Assembly (NCBI GenBank): GCA_965283955.1
Contig: CBDIQW010000001.1
Coordinates: forward strand, 992,001-1,056,000
Source: Emticicia sp965283955
GTDB lineage: Bacteria; Bacteroidota; Bacteroidia; Cytophagales; Spirosomataceae
Length of the DNA stretch: 64,000 bases
Direction of reading: 5' to 3'
Both the position numbers and the translations under genes were made by a program. The notes below the pieces were generated by a model, which was not told the DNA's origin, ran no database searches, and saw only the letters and a program-made list of their open reading frames with translations. Positions 57,968 to 64,000 of this stretch are shown piece by piece (position 1 is the stretch's first letter; each line of letters starts with the position of its first letter).

Positions 57968-59263
57968 ATGAACTTATTTGATACGTTGAACGAGGCTCTG
58001 ACAGATGAAGTGGTATCAAAGATTGCCAAGCTTTCTGAAGAAGAGCCAGAGAAAACACGAAAAGCATTAGATGGTATTTTTTATACATTGGTGGCGGGTT
58101 TGGTGCGTCGTACGAGTAGTATGATGAGTGTGAGTATGCTTTTCAATCAAATACAAAAAGGCAATCAAGGTGGAGAACTGATTGGAGATGTGATGTCTTA
58201 TCTAAATAAAAAAGATAAATTAGATAATATCTTAAAAGTTGGTGACGGTCTGATTAGTCAGATTTTTCCTGCCTACAAAAGTCCACTTGTAAGCATGATA
58301 GGTATCTATGCGGGTATCAAGAAAAACTCTTCGACGATGTATTCGAGCCTTGCTGCTCCGTTGTTGATTGATGCAGTCAGCAAAGAAATGGACACAAACA
58401 AACTTGATGTTGATGGTTTAATCACATTTTTGAGCGATCACCACGAACCACTTTTCAAGTTAGTTCCAGAAGAATTACTTGAAAAAATGATTCCGCAGTT
58501 AGGTTTGCAGGAATTGCTCTCGCCTAAATTTGTTTCGGCTAAAAAATCGGCTTCTGCAAAACCCGTTTCTATTAAAGGAAAAAATATTGTTTCAGCAGAT
58601 GAAACCTCAGCTTCTAAAAGTTCAGCTCAATCAGTAGCAGATGAAGAAGAAGAAACGAGTAGCTCACCAATTCCGATTAAAACATTGTTGATTGGTTTAC
58701 TCGGTGCGGCAGTAATTGCTGGTGGAGTGTATTGGTATATGAATTTTTATAAACCATCTCAGTCCGAAAACCTTGGTGAAGAGTTGGTCATGGATTCAAC
58801 TGCGATTCAGCCTGATACAATTACCAAACCAATCATTGACTCAGTTGCTATAAAAGATTCAATAGCAGCAGCTACAACTACCCCATCGTTGACTTCAAGC
58901 GAGCAATATAGTACCTTTGGAGAGGGCTTAAATGCTTATTTAGTTGATAAAGCCAAACCAGTTGGGCAGATTTTTCCGATGGTAAATGTTGCGTTCGTGA
59001 AAGGTTCACAAGCTCTTGATGCAGAGTCTGATTTGATTATTGATGAGTTAGCCGATTTGATGATTAAATATCCAAAAATGCAGATTCAGCTACAAGGACA
59101 CTCAAATAATGCTGTTGGTATGGACAACAAAACAATGGCGACCAAAAGAGCATTTGCTATCAAAAAGAAACTTTTGGTAAAAGGAATTGTTGATACAAGA
59201 ATTGACGCAATCGGCACAAATGGTGCGGGTAATGGTGCTGATATTAAGGTAGTTTCGAAATAA
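57968..59263 (+). CDS. DUF937 / OmpA-family fusion protein
   Basis: A 431-residue protein. Residues 1-170 are a DUF937-type helical domain (FDTLNEALTDEVVSKIAKL, LIGDVMSYLNKK) without a signal peptide; a low-complexity linker leads to one membrane helix (about 240-256, LLIGLLGAAVIAGGVYWYM); residues 320-431 are an OmpA-like peptidoglycan-binding domain (LQGHSNNAVGMDNKTMATKRA). The topology places DUF937 in the cytoplasm and OmpA in the periplasm. Function unknown; such fusions may link an internal ring or scaffold to the wall. Confidence 0.82.
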   Translation: MNLFDTLNEALTDEVVSKIAKLSEEEPEKTRKALDGIFYTLVAGLVRRTSSMMSVSMLFNQIQKGNQGGELIGDVMSYLNKKDKLDNILKVGDGLISQIFPAYKSPLVSMIGIYAGIKKNSSTMYSSLAAPLLIDAVSKEMDTNKLDVDGLITFLSDHHEPLFKLVPEELLEKMIPQLGLQELLSPKFVSAKKSASAKPVSIKGKNIVSADETSASKSSAQSVADEEEETSSSPIPIKTLLIGLLGAAVIAGGVYWYMNFYKPSQSENLGEELVMDSTAIQPDTITKPIIDSVAIKDSIAAATTTPSLTSSEQYSTFGEGLNAYLVDKAKPVGQIFPMVNVAFVKGSQALDAESDLIIDELADLMIKYPKMQIQLQGHSNNAVGMDNKTMATKRAFAIKKKLLVKGIVDTRIDAIGTNGAGNGADIKVVSK

Positions 59264-59280
59264 AAATAATATAGCGTACC

Positions 59281-59320
59281 AACAAAAAAGCGTGGAGGGA
59301 TACCTTCACGCTTTTTTGTT
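59281..59320. terminator. Bidirectional terminator
   Basis: AACAAAAAAGCGTG and its exact complement form a 14-base stem; the T tract follows on both strands. It ends the DUF937-OmpA and hslU genes. Confidence 0.85.
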
Positions 59321-59339
59321 ATTTTCAGCCCTAAAACTT

Positions 59340-60736
59340 CTACAAAATATACTGGCTTAAATCTCGGTTTTTGACTAAACCCGAAAGACGATTAGCAACT
59401 AATTCTTTGGTGATTGTAATCGTAGAATCCATGACAATGTTATCTGGCACATCAAACATGATTTCGTTGAGTAAATGACTCATAACGGTTTGTAGTCTTC
59501 TTGCACCGATGTTTTCTACTTCACTATTTGCTTCAAATGCAATGCGAGCAAGTTCTCTCAAAGCATCATCTTCAAAAGTTAGTGTTACACCTTCGGCCTC
59601 AAGCATTGCAATGTATTGTTTCGTGAGGGCATTTTTGGGTGCTTTCAGAATCTGGTAGAAATTATCTTCGGTTAGGCTCTCCAATTCTACTCTAATTGGA
59701 AAACGCCCTTGTAATTCAGGAATTAAATCAGACGGTTTTGAAACGTGAAATGCTCCAGCAGCTACAAACAAAATATGGTCGGTTTTTACGGTTCCGTGCT
59801 TGGTATTTACGGCACTTCCTTCGACAATTGGAAGTAAATCTCGTTGGACACCTTCACGGCTAACATCTGCTCCCCCACCCGATTTTGCTCCACTATTGGC
59901 AATTTTGTCAATTTCATCAATAAATATAATTCCGAGATTTTCGGCTTTCCAGATTGCCTCCTCTTTTACTTCGTCCATGTCGATAAGTTTTGAGGCTTCT
60001 TCATCCAATAAAACTTTTCTTGCTTCAGCAATTGTCAGTTTACGTTTTTTACCTTTTTTGGGCATCATCCCACCCAACATTTCTTGAATGTTGAGCATTG
60101 ACATATCATCAATCGGCCACCCATTACACCAATATTTGGCATTCCACCTGTTTGTACATCAATTTCTATTTTACGGTGATCAAGTTCTCCGTTACGAAGT
60201 TTTGAACGGAAAGCCTCACGGGTTTTCTCGTTTAGTAAAGATTCGGTATAATCTTCAATTTCTTTTTTGTTCTCTTCAATAACAAATCCTGTTTCTTTTT
60301 GGTCTTTTACGGGCGGAATCAGAATATCAAGCAGTTGATCTTCTACCACTTCAAGGGCTTTGGCTTTTACTTCTTCTTTCTTGGCAAGTTTCACCATATT
60401 AACCGATTGTTCGACCAAATCACGCACCATGCTTTCGCAGTCACGCCCCACATAACCAACTTCGGTAAATTTTGAAGCCTCTACTTTTACAAACGGAGCA
60501 TCAGCTATTTTGGCCAGTCGGCGAGCTATTTCGGTTTTACCAACACCTGTTGAGCCAATCATCAAGATATTATTTGGAATAATCTCGGCAACCATGTCAG
60601 CAGCGGCATTCATTCTTCGCCAACGATTACGGAGTGCAATGGCCACATTTCGTTTGGCTTCTTTTTGTCCGATTATATATTTATCGAGTTCGTTTACGAT
60701 TTGTTGTGGTGTGAGGTTTTCTATTTTTTTCGACAT
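59340..60736 (-). CDS. hslU: ATP-dependent protease ATPase subunit HslU, frameshifted
   Basis: About 465 residues. Walker A GSTGVGKTEIARRLA near the N-terminus, the intermediate I domain, then Walker B GIIFIDEIDKIANSG, sensor GRFPIRVELESLTEDN and the C-terminal MSHLLNEIMFDVPDN. The frame breaks near 60118; one added G gives NIGVMGGPIDDMSMLNIQEM and both open frames join. HslU with HslV degrades damaged cytoplasmic proteins; hslV is not in this window. As a conserved housekeeping gene its break is most likely a sequencing error. Confidence 0.93.
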
Positions 60737-60865
60737 TATTTTAGAAAAATGCTTTATACTAAAGATAAGCTTTTTGATTAAATATTAATTACAAAGGTAG
60801 CTTTCGTTGTGATAAAACAAAATAGATAGCAGAAAGTTTGTGAATGGCAGGTTTTATCAAAAAAA

Positions 60866-60891
60866 ACAGCAATCACAAATGTAATTGCTGT
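60866..60891 (-). terminator. Terminator of the T9SS-type surface protein gene
   Basis: ACAGCAAT and ATTGCTGT arms with a 10-base loop; on the minus strand eight T follow. Confidence 0.8.
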
Positions 60892-61014
60892 TTCTGTTCA
60901 TCAAAGTCTCGGTTACTAACCAAAACTCCTACTCAAAAAAAGTACCTTTTGCTTGAAAAAAATTTCTTGCGATTCACTCAAAAGACAAGGTTTTACTCAA
61001 CTTATAATTAACAA

Positions 61015-63021
61015 TTAATTATGCATAACAATAAACTTATCGCTCTTCATCTTACGGCCATTGACCGAAAGCTGAAAGAAATATGTTCCTTCCATCCAAG
61101 TAGAAGTACTTACTTTAATTTTGTTTTCGTTGTTCTCTAAGCCATACGAGGCTATTACTGTACCAGAAACATTGAAGAAAATTAATTTTGCTGATGGTAA
61201 ACTTTCAGGCAAATTATAATCAAGCGTCAGATGATCATCGGCTGGATTTGGGTATAAGGCCGTAATCGTAACCTTACTAAAATCATCATCAGGCAAAATA
61301 GTAGCACTTTCACACTTACACACTTTATCTTTGAACACTCCCTCTTTTGGTGTTGCTATTTCTGTAAGCGTGAGTTCACGCTTCATACTAAGAGTCTTTG
61401 TCTTACGATCACGTGCGGCTACAAAATATGTACCTGCCTGTGTTGGCGTAAAATATGTGCCTGTTGCAATTGGTTTAGTGGCATTTTCATCATTAAACCA
61501 AACTACATCAGTTCCTTTAACTGTGCTTACAACACTAAAAGAAGGTATTTCATTACCTGCCGCAAAGGTCTCTATTTGATTCAAAACCAGCGGAGCTTGT
61601 ACACCCTGAATATTACAATTTGGAGCATTCACAATTTTACTGCTACTACATTTGCCCGAAATATCGGTAGCAACTAAAGTAACATTAGGCATAAATGCTG
61701 GAATATTTTCGATAGTATAGAAACCATCACCATTGGCAACCACATAACCCGCACTCGATTGCAAAGGCAGGCGGTTGAGGCGTTTTAGATAATCTACGGC
61801 GGTTGGCATACCAATATTTGAAGTTGCCAAATACGCTTGTTGCACGATACTCCAATCATCATCGAGTAACTTAACTCTTATACTATAGCTATCAATTTTT
61901 TTGTTACAATAAATTGAATCTACAACAATTTTGGGTCCCGAACAGCCCTCAATAATGATGGGACAGCAGCTACTGACGTTACAAGTACCGACGAGTTTTG
62001 AAAATGTATATTCTCCACCTCTCAATACGCTTAATGAACTATCTTTGTTGATAACTGCAATGTCAGAAGGGGTATTCTTCGTAACTTCCTCATAAACACC
62101 CGAAGATACATTTTTATAGTACCACTTAACTCCGCTGTATTTTTGGAGTGTAACTTTATAATTTTCTCCTTTTTTCAACGAAATCGGTACACTGACACAA
62201 CTAACACCATAATCATCTCCTCCTTCAGCAGCATTACGAGCTTTTATATCTCGTTCTTTACCGTTCTGACGCCAAATATATGAGGTTAAATATGATAATC
62301 CTTGCTGTAAAACCTTAGCTTTCACTACGAGTTTAATAGTTTCTCCGCTATTTACATTACCAACACCCCACAATCCACTGTTTGATTCAAACACACCTCT
62401 ATCAGAATAAAAGTAAACAACTCTCAAACTACTGCTGATGAGAGTTTGAATTTCAACTCCTGTTGCTGTTTTATTACCTTTATTTGAAATAATGGTTGTG
62501 AAAGTAACGGTTTCATCAATTGCTGGGTTATGATTATCAACCGCTTGGATAAGTTCTAAACGACTTTCATCGACCAAATCAGCAAAATTCACGTGTTCTA
62601 AAGTAATTTTTTGATCGGCATAACAAGTCTCCGAATTATATACTCTCACAGTATATGATGTAAAATCGGTAGGATTTGGTAAACCTTTAATAGCTACTTC
62701 TTTTTTGGTAGGATCAAAAATAATTGCTTTAGCATAAGTCATTTCTGCTGTTCCTTTATCAGAAACGGCATAACGTCTGGCGTTTTGGATGTTTGATAAA
62801 ATAAGCTGAGCATCGTTAGTGTTTGGCTGTGTTACATCTACGCTTCTGAGCGTAAATATAGGCGGAAAACAATCGATTTTTGCTGATTTCTCTTTTGGTT
62901 TATTCAATCGTTCATTTGTACCATAGCTATTTGGGCTTGATAAAATCAAGCCCGAGCATAGCAGTACAGTTACGAAGATATTACCAAAGATTTGCTTTAG
63001 TAAACCTTGTTTTTTTTTCAT
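61015..63021 (-). CDS. Secreted surface protein with DUF11-like repeat and T9SS C-terminal domain
   Basis: A 668-residue protein with signal peptide (MKKKQGLLKQIFGNIF... to SYG) and a type IX secretion C-terminal domain: ITALYPNPADDHLTLDYNL, AKLIFFNVSGTVIASYGL and the final GRKMKSDKFIVMHN. In between are a domain similar to the neighbour gene (SYTVRVYNSETC), a DUF11-type domain (ISNKGNKTATGVEIQTLISS) and an Ig-like domain (VVWFNDENATKPIATGTYF). It would be exported and possibly anchored on the cell surface. No enzymatic motif was seen. Confidence 0.82.
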   Translation of the reverse strand: MKKKQGLLKQIFGNIFVTVLLCSGLILSSPNSYGTNERLNKPKEKSAKIDCFPPIFTLRSVDVTQPNTNDAQLILSNIQNARRYAVSDKGTAEMTYAKAIIFDPTKKEVAIKGLPNPTDFTSYTVRVYNSETCYADQKITLEHVNFADLVDESRLELIQAVDNHNPAIDETVTFTTIISNKGNKTATGVEIQTLISSSLRVVYFYSDRGVFESNSGLWGVGNVNSGETIKLVVKAKVLQQGLSYLTSYIWRQNGKERDIKARNAAEGGDDYGVSCVSVPISLKKGENYKVTLQKYSGVKWYYKNVSSGVYEEVTKNTPSDIAVINKDSSLSVLRGGEYTFSKLVGTCNVSSCCPIIIEGCSGPKIVVDSIYCNKKIDSYSIRVKLLDDDWSIVQQAYLATSNIGMPTAVDYLKRLNRLPLQSSAGYVVANGDGFYTIENIPAFMPNVTLVATDISGKCSSSKIVNAPNCNIQGVQAPLVLNQIETFAAGNEIPSFSVVSTVKGTDVVWFNDENATKPIATGTYFTPTQAGTYFVAARDRKTKTLSMKRELTLTEIATPKEGVFKDKVCKCESATILPDDDFSKVTITALYPNPADDHLTLDYNLPESLPSAKLIFFNVSGTVIASYGLENNENKIKVSTSTWMEGTYFFQLSVNGRKMKSDKFIVMHN

Positions 63022-63586
63022 ACGAGTAAAAACTCAATAGCATTTATAGAAACTCAATAGCTGAATTTTCTTGGTAGAAAACTGACACTTTCAATGAATG
63101 TTTTTAGACATTCTTGAAAATTTAAAATGGGGACATCAGGAATGGTCGTAAATGATACCGCAAGATAAGAATTTATTCTGAAAAAATTATTAAACGGATG
63201 CATTTTTTTACAAAACGCACATTCCCCGAGAGATAAACTCTAATTTTTTGACTGAAATAGCATTGAATATTGTTATAAATACGATGTATCTCAGTCTTTG
63301 AACTTTATTTTTGCTGGTATGATACTATGACTATATCTCTGATGGAAGGTAACAAAAAGAAGATCTTTTTTTGTTAATTCATTCCCAAGTAGGTAGTTTC
63401 CTCAATAACTTTTTTTCACTCAGCTTTTTACTAATTTATAATTTACAGCAAAAGATAGGTGCTTATTCTTAGTACTTAACACTCTTATTTAGCCTAATCC
63501 CAGCCCACTTCTGGCAAGTGAGCTGGGAAAGGCAACTTTAATTATTCTCTATTTAGGTATCACCTATACTTGAATTGTATATTTGA
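63022..63586. other. Intergenic region between two surface-protein genes
   Basis: About 565 bases without a gene on either strand. It holds the hairpin at 63499-63527 and AT-rich sequence. I see no tRNA or riboswitch. Confidence 0.5.
63499..63527. terminator. Hairpin after the right-edge gene
   Basis: CCCAGC pairs with GCTGGG, and the stem extends with CAC/GTG after a mismatch. There is no T tract, so it is a weak candidate for the end of the gene at 63587. Confidence 0.45.
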
Positions 63587-64000
63587 TTATTTCGTTTTGG
63601 TAATCGTTGCAGGTTCGCAATATCCGCCAGGACATCCACAATCTGTTTTTGTAAGATTTACAGTACGGTCGATAGTACAACCATAAGAGTTTTGGATTCT
63701 TACAGTATAATCTTGAGTTGGCACAGTTGGATTGGCCAAGTTACTCGCAAATACACCACCAGAGTATGGTTTAGTCAAGATTGGTAATGTTGTTCCTGTA
63801 ATTGTTGTACCTGTGTTATACTGAATTACTTCGTCAGAATTACGGTATCTTGTTAGAATCAACTTAGCATTGTTTTGAGATACAGTACCAATACAAAGTG
63901 AATTAACTGCGATAACTGTTGCTACTGGTTTAGGGTCGATTGTTACAGGAATGCCTGACATACCCGACTCACAACCTGTTCCTGGAATTACTTGTGAAAC
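63587..64000 (-). CDS. C-terminal part of a secreted repeat-type surface protein, 5' end outside window
   Basis: The open frame continues past the right edge: before the inner Met it reads VSQVIPGTGCESGMSGIPV. The visible 137 residues hold one domain (NNAKLILTRYRNSDEVIQYN, DYTVRIQNSYGCTIDRTVNL) that is homologous to residues about 65-150 of the protein at 61015 (NDAQLILSNIQNARRYAVSD, SYTVRVYNSETC). It ends CGCPGGYCEPATITKTK, with no T9SS tail. Probably a long repeat protein of the cell surface; function unknown. Confidence 0.65.
   Translation of the reverse strand, partial: VSQVIPGTGCESGMSGIPVTIDPKPVATVIAVNSLCIGTVSQNNAKLILTRYRNSDEVIQYNTGTTITGTTLPILTKPYSGGVFASNLANPTVPTQDYTVRIQNSYGCTIDRTVNLTKTDCGCPGGYCEPATITKTK

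Overview
The window looks like a chromosomal segment from the phylum Bacteroidota, most likely a Cytophagales-type bacterium; the genus cannot be named from sequence alone. Evidence: a SusC/SusD pair behind an ECF sigma factor and FecR-type anti-sigma factor, LytS/LytTR two-component pairs, a type IX secretion C-terminal domain, promoters of the TAnnTTTG type, low GC, and several AraC regulators with Bacteroidota-like partners. No rRNA, tRNA, CRISPR array, prophage or transposase was found.

Layout. 1-2.9 kb: altronate dehydratase (uxaA, runs off the left edge) and a GntP-type permease. 3.1-6.1 kb: outer-membrane protein, PepSY membrane protein, LytS-type kinase and LytTR regulator in one operon. 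6.3-15.9 kb: three paralogous outer-membrane beta-barrel genes, each beside an AraC regulator, interleaved with a GMC oxidoreductase, its Tat-exported subunit 3, another AraC gene and a Dabb protein. 16-22.7 kb: a luciferase-like monooxygenase, a very large ThuA / sugar dehydrogenase / PKD / cytochrome c protein with a stand-alone copy of its last domain next door, and an MFS transporter. 22.9-25.1 kb: a NUDIX-type regulator and an ArsR-SRPBCC-YdeI operon. 25.3 kb: a relic of an outer-membrane protein gene. 25.7-45.2 kb: a rhamnoside-utilisation locus (sigma/FecR, SusC, SusD, GH106, SDR, GH78, MFS, second TonB receptor, AraC). 45.4-64 kb: PorT-like protein, thioesterase, phosphatase, a second LytS/LytTR pair, acyl-CoA carboxylase beta subunit, AddA-type helicase-nuclease, IlvD/Edd sugar-acid dehydratase, a DUF937-OmpA protein, hslU, and two T9SS-type surface proteins (the last runs off the right edge).

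How it works together. The central theme is uptake and breakdown of plant-type glycans: SusCD import plus two alpha-L-rhamnosidase families, with sugar-acid steps (uxaA, GntP, SDR, IlvD/Edd) that would suit rhamnogalacturonan or other rhamnose/uronate polymers. A palindrome TTGTCTA-N5-TAGACA beside the NUDIX regulator recurs in front of the GH78 rhamnosidase, linking the two blocks. The AraC/beta-barrel cassettes share a 21-bp-period direct-repeat operator placed between divergent promoters.

Caution on quality. At least 14 genes, including housekeeping hslU, are broken by one or more small indels, mostly a base missing from or added to a short homopolymer. In each case the other frame continues the protein exactly. 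I therefore report such genes over their full span and treat most breaks as probable sequencing errors, not as biology.
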